Of a DNA stretch of 64,000 nt, positions 15,101 to 27,100 are shown piece by piece (the stretch's first letter is position 1; every line of letters starts with the position of its first letter). The notes below the pieces were generated by a model. That model was not told where the DNA came from. It did not search any database and saw only the letters and a list, made by a program, of their open reading frames with translations. The DNA is from Prostheceraeus crozeri (taxonomy: Eukaryota; Platyhelminthes; Polycladida; Euryleptidae), in the NCBI GenBank assembly GCA_907163375.1, contig CAJQUW010009227.1, positions 392,785-456,784 on the forward strand. Reading direction: 5' to 3'. The position numbers and the translations under genes are program-made.

Positions 15101-18100
15101 CAAAAAAACCTCAGTTATAAAAACGGAAAAATCAAGAGCTTTGAGATATTCGACATCAAATGAAGGCAAAATACTCTCGCTACAATTGACTGCTAATAGA
15201 TTCCTTGTGAAAGGGTATCCGAAAAGACTTGTTTATTCCATTTTATTTTCGCCTCCACAACGTAGATGAGTTAATGATTTAAATAATAAGAAGTCAAGAA
15301 TGTACAGGGTGACTCAAAAGTCTTAATCGGGTTTCAAGTCAAGATTTCTCAGTAAGTATTTGCACTACAACCTTAATTTTTCGTTTATACTGTAGAGGAA
15401 GAACCAGAATTTTAGTAACATATCGCAATTTGTGAAAAAAATCAAGTTAGAGTTCGAACTACTTGCTCATTCATTTTATGGAGGTCAACCAATTTATCAA
15501 ATGGTATGAAACATTGTCCGCTTACGATTTGTTTCTCATTGACTACAACCACATGCTAATACTTCATCATTAAATTTGATTGATCAAGTGACCTGCTAAG
15601 TGTGAACAAGACTTAATGCACATGCGTCCATTGAAATAATAGCGGAAAGTTAATACGAAGGCATAATGAAGAAGGACAACAAAGAAGAATGCTAAGCTAT
15701 CCATTTCCATTAATGTGTGATTGGTACTTATGATAATTATCGAACTTCTACATTAGCTCAATAGTTATGCATGACGTCAAAATGTCGTTGAATTGAAGCA
15801 TAGGCATAGATATCTGTGAAAAGACTGATTTCGGAAACCGTTTAGTACTTAATAGCTGCTGATATTCACTTTTCTATCATAGAAACCAGTGATGTTATCT
15901 GTGCAAGATCGGATCAACGTTGTGTTGCTTATGGCTAAGCATGAGTCCGTAACTACCGCCCGACGGGAGTGGCAAAGAAATTTCACATCAAAGCCACCTT
16001 CTGAAAGCACATTCCGACTTGTGTTTAAGAAATTTACTGAGACGGGTTCTGTCCAAGATGCTGAGCGAAGTGGTCGCCCATCCCTTGATGAGGATGATGT
16101 TTTACGTGTGAAAGAGGAGTTTGAGAACAATCCAAGATCGTCGGTGCGGGATGCAGCCAATCAGCTTGACATGCCACGCGAGACTGTTCGACGTACTCTG
16201 AAGCGAACAATTGGCATGAAATCATTTCACATTTCCCGTGTTCATGAACTGTTGCCACACGACTATGAACCAAGGCTTCAGTGAAGAAATTAGCCGGCTA
16301 TGTGATGATCCCAGCTTCATACACAAGCTATGTTTTTCTGACGAGGCCATCTTTCATCTGAATGGCAAAATTAACAGTCACAACTGTGTGATTTGGGACT
16401 ATGAGAATCCACATTTATGTGACGAGATTCCTCTAAAGTCGAAAGGCTTGGTGTTCTGGGCGGCCATGTTTTGCGACCGGATCATCGGACCTTACTTCTT
16501 TGAAACAACGGTGACGAAAGACTCCTATCTCGAGATGCTGAGGGATTATTTCATTCCTGAACTGAAGAGACTACGAAGATTTTCCACGACAGTCTTCCAA
16601 CAAGATGACGCTCCTCCTCATTGGGGTCTGAATGTGAGAGAATTTCTCAACATCCAATTCCCTAATCGATGGATTGGCAGGAACGGTCCCATCCACTGGC
16701 CAGCTAGGAGCCCAGATTTGACGCCTCTTGATTATTTTTTGTGGGGTCATATCAAGGAGATGGTGTACAAGAATAGGCCAACAGACAACGAAGAACTGCG
16801 AGTGAAGATTGCAGAAGCAGTCCAGTCCGTGACGAAAGTCACGATCAACAAGACTTTTGAAAACTTTCAAAAAAGAGTCATTCTTTGTAATGAAGTTAAC
16901 GGATCTCACTTCCAGCATATATTGTAAAAATGCAAGTCTCTTTGGAAATTCTGGTTCTTCCTCTGCAGTATAAACGAAAAATTGAGTTTGTAGTGCAAAT
17001 ACTTACAGAGAAATCTCAATTTGAAACCCGATTAAGACTTTTGAGTCACCCTGTACATCAAACTCCCGTTCATAAGTGGTTCATGCTCAACACGTTTCAG
17101 ACATGCAGTTAAGCAAGAATATATTTATCTCCTATGGATAAATCAGAAACCGTTTTGAAGATGTCTCAAGACTAAAAAGGATTAAACGTGACGACAGATG
17201 CATTTGCGGAGGCAAATATTTATGTTATAAAAAGAATGTTGCTTATCGTGTTGATTGTATTCATTGTTATTATTTTTATGTTGGTGAAACTCATCGTCTA
17301 ATGTTTTCCGTCATCTTCCTCATATTCATTTTATTTCCACCTCATTGTTTACAGACGTTTCCTTTTCAGTTCTAAGAGCTGGTTTTGTTGATTCCACACA
17401 TAGGAAAAAGTTAAAAATGAACAGTATCCGACAACTAAGCCCAGAAATCAACAATCAATATGCTTAATACAATGTGGGTGGTTGATATCTATGATCTTTC
17501 ATGCCTTTCCAAGCACCTCTACATCTATGATGGCTTTTGCACTTGAAGTTTGTATTTTAGCTTTGCTTACTTTATGATCTTTCTTTTGATAGTTCATGAT
17601 TAAGGCGCATGCCGAAATATTGAACATTTTTAATGAAAATAAACTTTTATTGATGTTCGTCAATTTTTTGATCTTCAAAAAGGCTAGCATGCACATTTTG
17701 GTTCGTAAATCTCATACTGCCATGAACGATTACGCTTTGAAACGGAGGATAATTTGTAATTTGAATAGAAAGCCAGTCTAAAATCAGTGACATTTACAGA
17801 AGATAAGATAAGCCCGGTATAGCCTGAAGGTGGTAAGAAGATCATTATTTTCTCTGTGGAATCCTCTGAAGTTACTATATGTACCCGAATGTCGCACAGT
17901 AAAAATCAAATGAAAATTTAAAATTCCCGTTCTATGTTGATGAATAAATCTTTGTGACTAAAGGCCCATGAAGACTTCATATAACATCAAAGTTCTTTAA
18001 AAAACCAGGCACCTCTATTATTTTCAAGTATTTCGAGCACTGCTTTCAATCATGAAGAAATGCTCCATAAGTAAAGGAAGTCATGCGTAAAAAGGAAGCA

Positions 18101-21100
18101 ATCCTAAAGTAAGATACATTGGTCTACGCACTTTAAATCTTCAAAATAGCACTTTTTTGATAAACATACCAGCCAGACAAGCCTAACAAGATCAACAGCT
18201 TGTGACGCAAGAAAATTATCAGGAAAAAACAGTAGCCATTGACTACATAAACACAAAGGAACTCTTTTGTATTTTGTTGTATGGAAACAATTGAAAAAAT
18301 ACATACGAATTATACATAAACTAATGCGCTAAATATAATCATGATTTAGTCTACGAAATACACCTTCTTAATAAAGTGACTTCCAAAAATATTGCCGAGT
18401 TACTCCAACCACTGCATAGCTATTTTCTCAGCATGGAAGCACTAGCTCATTCCATCATTCAGCATGGAGTTTATGTTGCTTTCAAATAATCCATTGTCTA
18501 TTTCATAATGCCTGAATCTTGGAATATTTGCAAAATCAGAATCTTTTGACAAAGGCAATAAAAATGAGATATTACCTGATAAATTCTTTTGATCTTGGAA
18601 CAATAACATCTGAATCTTCTTCTTCTAGTAATGGCAACCCCATATTTTGTTTTGGACGTTTCGAATAAATATTTATCAGTTCACATATTGTTTATGTAGC
18701 AGAGAGTAAAATTTTGTTTGAAGAATAACAATTAATGCTAAGTTGTATGGAATAATGCGCTCTTTGCTTGTCTCATAATTGCCGATGAAGTTGTATTTCA
18801 TCATCGAATTATGATGAACAAAAATAATTGTTCATTATTGAGAATTCATCTGATCTACTCTTGACATTTAAAGCATCGTCAATTATGAGTTACTATTTTT
18901 TGAAAAGTTGAAGGTTTCATGCTTCTTTTCTTTTGTTATGTCTTTGAAAGGTTTCTTTTTCAAGGATTTTATTATGTCTAGCCATTAATGAAAGGATTCT
19001 GATCTAGAAATAGTCAGAAGAAAGAACTCCCATTGTATGGAGAAATAGTTTCTATCATAATTCTCTCATAGAGAATAATTTCTCTCACAAGTAAAAAACA
19101 ATCGCAAAATTAGTAGGACTAGACATTTATAAAACGTATTAGGTGCTGTTTAATGATTTGCATCATATTTCTACAATACAGAATTAGCACACAAACATAT
19201 TTGTGTGAATTTAGTGCATCAGCAATGAACGATTTTTGTATTTACTCTGATAATTCTCGAGCATCTACCAACATCATTAATGGTAAATGGCAGTGTCGGA
19301 CAAAACCTGATGAATCTAATGCGCAGTGTCACTGGTAATTAAACAAAGACCATCTTATCAAAAACTGGAAAATGGATACTTCTTCCATTATACGATTTCC
19401 AAATAATCGGTCAATGTGGCATCGCGAAATGACATTAACCTAAGGCTACCGTTTGTGGAGCCCATGCATGGTTTTTGAAAATGATATGTATGGCTGACAT
19501 AGTATGTAGGCCTACACGCATGCAGATGTAACATGATCAATTGTAGCACTATCAATTTTATCTTGCACGGCTCTCGGGCGGATAGTTCCGCTGCTCTTAC
19601 AGACTGCTTTATTTCGATGAAATAAGGTTTGTGTCTATCATATCAATAAAAGAAATTTATATTACCGTCTAATTACACAAAAAACGTTCATGGGCCTATT
19701 CAGTCCTCGCAGGAATTGCAGAATGTAAATTATCATTTGTTAATATTAATTAATCAAATTAATTGCGTACAATGCTGTAGTGTGCATTCACATATAGAAT
19801 TTTGTTATATGATACGACCACTGTACATACAGCAGCCGGAATAAATTGCAGAATAAAGGAATTTCAAGCCTTACTGCATTTTAAAATTGATGGCTTGCGA
19901 GCCTCTTCGCGGCCACTCCTTGTGACCCACTACCCCAACTTGGTTGCCACCACTGACCTAACGCAAGAGCGGTGCAGTCAGTGCAGTCCTTGAACAATTG
20001 AGATATCCTACCACCAAAAGTGCTTCCCGAGAATTGAACCCGGGTATTCCACATAGCATGCAATGTCAAGTGAAATCACAATTCCTCACCGTTTAAAACC
20101 ACCTCTCTGACGTCATCAATTCACTCTCAATCATATTTTCAAGCAGATTCAAACTATGGAAAATGCTTTCATTTGTCAAATACCACAATATAATTCATTG
20201 ATGATTGCGGTGACAATGAATTCAACAGATCATTGAGAAATATATTTATCGACTAATGACGACTATTGTCATAATCTTTTGGGAAGTACTGCGCCACTCA
20301 ATCGTCTTTGAAATGCTAAAAACCCATAACTGTGGAATGCTAGTGAAAATCTGTCAATAAATCTCCGATTTGTCACTTAACTTAACGGTAGCCAATATCT
20401 CGTCACTCCAATGACGAATTTCCACACTGATTGACTTTCCAAGCGGTAATTAGATTAAGGGACTGACACAATAAATTCCGTCATGAAGCATGCAGATTAA
20501 TCAGCTTTGGAATTTTCAAATTAGAAGTGAGTTAAGACTCACTTTGTCATAAAAATGTTGTCATGTTTATTTTATTTTCTGAATGATAGCACCGACGATA
20601 TTTCTCTCAGTATGCATAAACAATTCCCACTTCCCACTTTGTCGATAATTGCGAAAAATTCATCATTCAATGATGCAACAAACTTTAAAAGCTTCCTTGG
20701 CAACGCAAGAAAAATGAATGAATTGAATAAACAGTGTGAACCTGAATTGCGTGGTCGTTCTTAACAAGATTAGGCAGGCAAGTACCTCGATATATTGAAA
20801 TCGATGGAAGATGACCGGATACAGGTTCACTCAATCCTTGAAACCATCTAATTAAGATGTGGGCAGAGTTGCTGCGTTCTCAATTCTTCTTCTGTCTATC
20901 CCGTTCTTCGCTGCTGAAACGCTTAAAGAATTGTAAGAACTTTGAAGGAGTGTCAATTCATTAAAGCATGATAAATGCGGTGGTCTCCGTGGCACATTGG
21001 TTAAGTGCTTGGCCTAGCGATCTTTCTGTCCAGAGGTCGAGCCCCGAAGGTGTCATTGGAAGGCAGGAGGAAGGGCATTCGGACTAAGAGATCATAACGC

Positions 21101-24100
21101 TCCAGATTAAAGTCTGACTATGTCATCACCGTCCAAGCCCTCATCAGCATGAGGAGAAGTGACATTACACCATCATTTTCATTCATTCATGATAAATATC
21201 TACTGAGGACTGACGACCCACAACACTGACATTATCAGCCATGGAGGGTTGACGAAGTAACAATCTTATCTGATAACTCAGGATGAATATCAAAGATCGT
21301 GGGGTCCACGAATTTCTCCGTTCACAATAACATCTGATCACACTGCATTAATTTACGAGAGCGGCACTTCAAGGAACAAAAGCGCGGATAATTAACTACT
21401 ACAATGTATGTTTCATTTACAATGTCATTTGAAAGATCAATCAACTAAATTGCTCTAAAAACACGAATGTTGAAAAAAAACGGCAGTCACCTGATGTGTT
21501 TCTAGCAGTTTGAGCATTGAAGCCACGATCTCCTTTTTGAGCTTCCCAGGATAATTATGGATCAAAGCATATACTCATTATTCGATAAAATTATGCTGTT
21601 ATTCAACACTTCTTGTGACTACAACTATACTTTATAAGATAGCGATGATAGATGCATGGAATGCATGAGTTATACTATATATCAGTCTTGATGTGAATTG
21701 TATTGAAAATTGTGCAAAAGATGCTCCCACTTCTTACAAATATCGTATGTAATAATGTAAGTGACATCTCCTCACTATATGTATTTACCCGCATCGATAG
21801 TTTAAGAAGACATCTCTGACATCGTTTACAAAAACAACATTATTTTCATACATTCCTAAGTGACAAATAATGAAGAAAATTAACGAAAATTTCCCCTTTC
21901 GGAATTTGATCACAACCGAAAATTAACCACTGATCCAAAAGTAGACAACGCAGAACATTTTTATTTTCTGACAATCAATTCGGCAGGAGCAGCCCACACT
22001 TTACGGAAAACTATCTACTAAGGCTGCTCCTTGAGTGTCGCTTCAATCGGTCGCTGAGTCACCAACTGACACACAAAAAATTCGCTAAAACAGATGACAC
22101 TAAAGAAGTATGTATATAATATACATTTGGTAAACAATCAATAACTCAGAAATTTTGGACTGCTTGCTCTCTGAAATATCGCGTGATAAGACAGACCCCT
22201 TAATACTTCAAGACGCTAATAAAGGAGAGACATTGTTAAGTATTATTAAAGACAATCACAACAAGACCAGCAGTGCTCTCCGCGACACAGTGGATAAGTG
22301 CTTGACTCAGCGATCTTTTGGTCTAGAGGTCGAGCTCCGAAAGTGTCATTGGAAGTCGTCAAGAATGGTAAAAGTATCGCAACTTTCCAACTAATTCTGG
22401 CAATGTCAGCACCGTCCAAGTCCCCAGTAGGGCTTAATGCTTAATGTTATGACGTTAAGGCTCCATAATGTGACGGTGAAAAATGCGCAATTATAATAGG
22501 ATTGCCTTCCAACTATTTTAATAGAAACACAGTGCAAATGCTGAGAATGAAATAGTTTGACAACTATCCTGATTTAGTACGAAAGATGCGCGCTAGTAAG
22601 GTGTCGGAGAGATTTTTGGGTAAAGTCATATTTTCATAAATTAAAGTCGACGAGATTTAGCATTTGGAATGGAGATGAATTTCGCAGGTTTCTATAACAG
22701 CAAACATGTCATATTTTCTATTGCTAGGCGTGTATTCTATTTGCACTGCGAGAATTATTTCATTAGTGTACCATTTGGAAAATACTCTGTATTTCATATG
22801 GCAAACAAATTATCGGCTTTTGAGACACTTCTGTAAACATTGGGACTGTTCATTCATCATTGCAATAAAGCTGAATTCGATCCAGGTCTCAAACCTCTAA
22901 CCCAACTGTTGACTTTCCTCCGCTGTTTCGAGTGCATTTCTGAGAGAGTGGAAATTAAAGCGTGTAACATATCGTGAAGTGTGAACTTCATTTCACAATC
23001 GATCGAACTGAATGCATATTTGAATAACTTCTACACTCAACTTCGTTGATTACTTTTGTTTTACATCAGTTGCTTATTTACTCTTGCTCTTCAATTCTTC
23101 CCCAGCTTTGAGGGTAGGATACTGGGGTTGTGCCGACCGTCGCTAGAATGGATTTCCATCCATGAATCTTCTGCATTCTGCTCGGTCTTGCGATAATTGA
23201 GAGTCCACATGCAAGACATCCAAATCTCTCTTCACGTTGTGATACCATCTCTTTCTCTGACCACCTTTGATGTTCGGTGCTGTCACTTCAAAACTTAGTT
23301 TTCTCTGTGTCTACTTCCAGTTCGGCATCCGTTGCGTAGGACTGATTCCAGATCACGCAAGTTCTGCATGTCTCACAGTTCACACACAAAACGATGGTTC
23401 TCATTTCTCACCAGGAGGGATTAGGTAATCAAGTCTTATGGGCCATGTCTCCGGCGCATGCTGTAAGACGCTTCATAGAGATGCTCTTGTTGGCAAGGAC
23501 TTCCATGCGCTTCTTGGACGAGCTGCTATCGCCCACAACATTCTTCGAAATTACTTAGTAACAGAAACAGAATTAAAGTAACAGGAATCATCGACCACTT
23601 CAATGAAGTCCTCACTCATCACAATCTTAATGATCTTACTTTATCATTGATACTTACGTGCTACATCGCTATTGCAAGACGAAATTTCAAAAAAAGATAA
23701 ACTGCATGGCCAGCAGGATTCGTTCTCCAATCTTTCGATTCATAACAGGTGCTAACTTTCTTTACAGCGTCAGCATCTTCGTAAGTTATAATTCGAAATA
23801 TATTGCATCGATAGACAAGGCTTATTTTATTCATTTTAGCTTTTATGGAGTGAAACGCAGCAACACAATAACAATAAAACACATTTGTGATGTTATAGGA
23901 ACGCAAAATACCAGCGACAAAAACACTTCTGATATTCGTCAAAATTTACACATGAAAAATAATTGTCAAGAAAAATTAGTTATTGTTTTCGTCGATTCCA
24001 ATCTTCCGAATGAATGCATTAGTGGACGCATAATATTTTGTGCAACAAATGATAAGAGAAATGTCGGAATGAAAGATTTTAGTTTTCTCACTTAGAACAC

Positions 24101-27100
24101 GGCGTTGCTTCCGTCTATTTCTTAACTCGCTAGAGCCCAGTGATCAATGTTTTCAGCTTCCAGAACGTAGAATATTACAAATAAATACATTTTCCTCCAT
24201 CATCATCAAAATTTCGCGGTTGAAAGGAAAACAAGCAAAAACCGGAGATTAATTGCGCTAAAATCTAACTTGAAGTATATGTGTGATTTCATGACAGTAT
24301 AATACCAAAGGAAAGTTACTGAACACCAACAGTGGATAAAATCCTTCTCGCACAGATGAAACATCAAAAGCATCTTTAGCTTCAATATTTCACAAATGTT
24401 TAATGTAAAAGTGAAATCTTCTGGAAAGGGATTGCAGGAAATAGAAAGACAGTGTGAGATTGAAGCTCATGATTAAATGTTTCTATCAAAAAGCCAATAT
24501 TCTAATTTACAGTTATTCCATCGCATAAATAATCATTAGACAGCCAAACAGCTTATTAAAACTGAAACATCAAGCAAAACTCCTACCTTATCCATCTTCG
24601 ATGAAGCGTAGAGATTTAGGTGCGCATCTGTTGGAAGCATTTGCCACGCGTTGTAGACTGTATCATATTTCCTTCGTATTCGAGGGAATCGCATAAAGAA
24701 ACAGTCAATTATGAAAAGCTTGATTCCAAGGTAAATACCTACAACGAAGAGTTGGAAACCACAATATTATCGCAACAAATATACAATGACGTCTTATCTT
24801 ACCTATTAGAAAGAAGAGCTTATCGACGGAAAGAAATAGGGACAAAATCAACGCAATAATGATGATTTGAGTAACTTTGAATGTGATGTCAGGAGTTTGC
24901 CACGTTAGGAGGCTGAAATGCAAGAATTAGGCTAGACAATGAATTTACGAAGGGATGGGAGATTTTTCGATTTTCGATGCTTTCGGGATATTCTGACAAG
25001 ATTGCCATTTTTCCGAGAAAAAAATCAGGACGGTGCTCCAGAATGTCCGTAGCAGGTGAAATACCTAGGAGAACGACCGACAGAATATCCCAGAATAATA
25101 ATAATAAAATTTATTTTTTCTTCCTATCCTCATTTCTTTGTAGTAAGATAGATCGGCAATGTGCATGTACATCTACATGTAAGAAGAGAAGAAATAACAA
25201 TTGTGTTACAAAATTGTCCTTACTTAAGTAGAGATATCACTAAAATAAATTACAAATGCATAAGCATATACCGTAAAACCTGGTATAGACCGCCACTTCC
25301 TGTTTTTCAGCATTTTAAGTAGTGAATATCAATATATTTGCTTATGTAAGGCCTGTCCTATATGTTGTGCGTTGTTGAAACTCCTTTATTTGTCTTTGGC
25401 ATCTTCAATATTAACAATTGCATTTAAATTGATCACTAAATGCCTATAATGTTAATCATGATTTGTGTTGCTGGTCATATTGTTTTCTTTATATGTTTTA
25501 GCTTACTAGATAGATGTAGTGTGTCATCTTGTTGAATGTTCAACCTCTATAACTAATAAGCGGGTGAATTAAGACTCATGATTATTGTCAATAACCTATA
25601 AATCAATTTATTGAATACCGATCAAATACGTATTGAATTTTTCTATCAAATATTGATTGAATGTTAGTGACATACATGTATGTACTTGGCATCATATTAA
25701 GTTTCAATCACAAAATAATATGCATTGCTAATAAGCCGAAATGCAACTGATCTCATATATAGGTTTTCCCGATCAAATATAACACCCTGTCAAACCAAAT
25801 GTAACACTAGACAATCACTTTGTAGCATGTCAGACCAAATGTAGATTCAATGCAGCGCATCGATTGCAAATCTAATTGTTGGTAGATCAAATATAATCTG
25901 TCAGATCAAGTGTTGAATTCTATTCATTCTCTATCGTTCTATTGTGCACCATAGGTAGAACAAATATCAAACTAGTCTCTTTATAAGTGGCAGATACAGA
26001 CCAAATATATGTTGTTATCATCGGATGCTATCAATGATGCGATATCAAAGAATTTCCGTCATTGACAAGCAGCGCTTGGTAGACGCTCATAGTCATGGCG
26101 AGGATTATGTTGCACTCGCCCGCCAACTTGGGATCAAGAGGTCCACAGCGAGCGTACGCCATCATTCGAAGAGCCAATGACAATTAAGGCATCGTCGCCT
26201 TTCCTCGAGGTGGAGCTCGTCCGCAACGGACTCGTGTGACGCCTGCTCTGAGGGAGGCCGCAGTAGCCATTGTGGAGCAACATCCAGACTTCACTCTGGA
26301 TCAGATAAACTCTGAATTACGCGTAGCTCTTCCGACACATGCACCGATCGGAAGATCAACGCTTTCGAACATGCTGTATGAGGAGCTAATCGTAATGAAG
26401 AAATTAAAGGATGCGCCTGGTCAACGAAATTCGGAGGTGGCAAAGCAAAGACGTAAAGAATTTGCAGAATGGATCATGCAGCTGATGAGCAAAGAGCTCA
26501 TCTTCATAGATGAAGCCGGCATCAATCTGTGGACGAGGAGAACCAGAGGACGCGCACGGGTAGGCGAGCGAGCTGTACGAGTAGTTGGTGGTACAAGAGG
26601 ACGGAATTTCACTATGACACTTGCTGTTAGTGCTACTAACGGTCTAATTCACCATGATCTGATCAGTGGAGGAATGAATGGCGAACGGTTCAAAGAATTT
26701 CAGCGAGAAGTGGTAGAGCATTTTCCCGACGATGGAGTGGAGAAAGTCCTTATTTTCGACAACGCGCCTGCTCATCGAAGTGCTGGTGATGTCAGTCTTC
26801 CGCAGACAGTCACACTCGAGTGGCTTCCACCGTACTCACCCATGTTGAATATTGTGGAGAACTGCTTCTCTCAGTGGAAGGCCTCCGTAAAGCGAGGTTT
26901 AGCGGAAGTAAGAGATCAGCTTCATGATCAAGCTCCTCAGGAGAGAGAAGCCACTTCATGTCAACTTGCGGAGCAGAGTGTGTCGGTCATCACCCCAGAG
27001 GAATGTGGCAGCTACTTTAGACATTTGCAGCGGTATTTGCCAGCGTGTTTATTAAAGCAGAACATTTTGATGTAAATTTGATTTGATAATTTATGCGCAT

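Larger units (their letters stand above)
15305..17053 (+). mobile_element. Mariner-type DNA transposon, DD41D, inside a Penelope-like element
   Basis: 1749 bp flanked by TA on both sides (15303-15304 and 17054-17055). The ends are CAGGGTGACTCAAAAGTC and its inverse. Inverted repeats run about 108 bp (15305-15412 and 16946-17053) with a handful of mismatches, far longer than the 28-30 bp usual for mariner. One transposase lies between them. The element interrupts Penelope-like sequence, with RT coding to the left and a GIY-YIG-type motif to the right. Confidence 0.93.
14824..17310 (+). mobile_element. Penelope-like retroelement relic split by mariner
   Basis: The left part (14824-15304) has reverse-transcriptase coding with the YxDDIF-type motif as YINDIF, then IQFTLEKTQNGSISFLDT and a Ser-His-rich stretch near the end of the RT region. 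The right part (17056-17310) resumes with a Cys-rich segment CICGGKYLCY and HCYYFYVGETHRL, the GIY-YIG endonuclease start typical of Penelope-like proteins. The 1749-bp mariner lies exactly between. The element is broken and incomplete at both ends. Confidence 0.75.
179..24586 (-). other. GRAMD4: GRAMD4 intron, 24.4 kb
   Basis: The longest intron. It contains a Harbinger-like MITE, second-family SINE relics at 2.5 and 8.8 kb, main-family SINEs at 3.2, 7.3, 9.4, 14.4, 21.0 and 22.3 kb, a retroelement-like 3' end at 10.5 kb, Penelope-like and mariner material at 12.4-17.3 kb, a tRNA-like pseudogene and a LINE tail at 23.1-23.5 kb. A degenerate GGAGTCGGAACC-type simple repeat lies at about 1055-1130. 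Otherwise 179-2057, 3414-7271, 7464-8763, 9596-10545, 11240-12419, 17311-20979 and 23531-24586 show nothing I can identify. Confidence 0.85.

Noticed and set aside
18171-18246. Exon-like minus-strand stretch with good acceptor and GTATGT donor, hydrophobic reading CFFLIIFLRHKLL
   Set aside because: At first it resembled the second GRAMD4 membrane hairpin, but the true hairpin exons are at 24.6-24.9 kb, upstream of it, and its phase does not fit between 24587 and 178.
24640-24655. TATGATACAG acceptor-like site
   Set aside because: It lies inside the 24587-24738 exon, whose upstream half matches GRAMD4 in the same frame.
25269-25300. TACCGTAAAACC as a transposon terminus
   Set aside because: No matching inverse end was found nearby.
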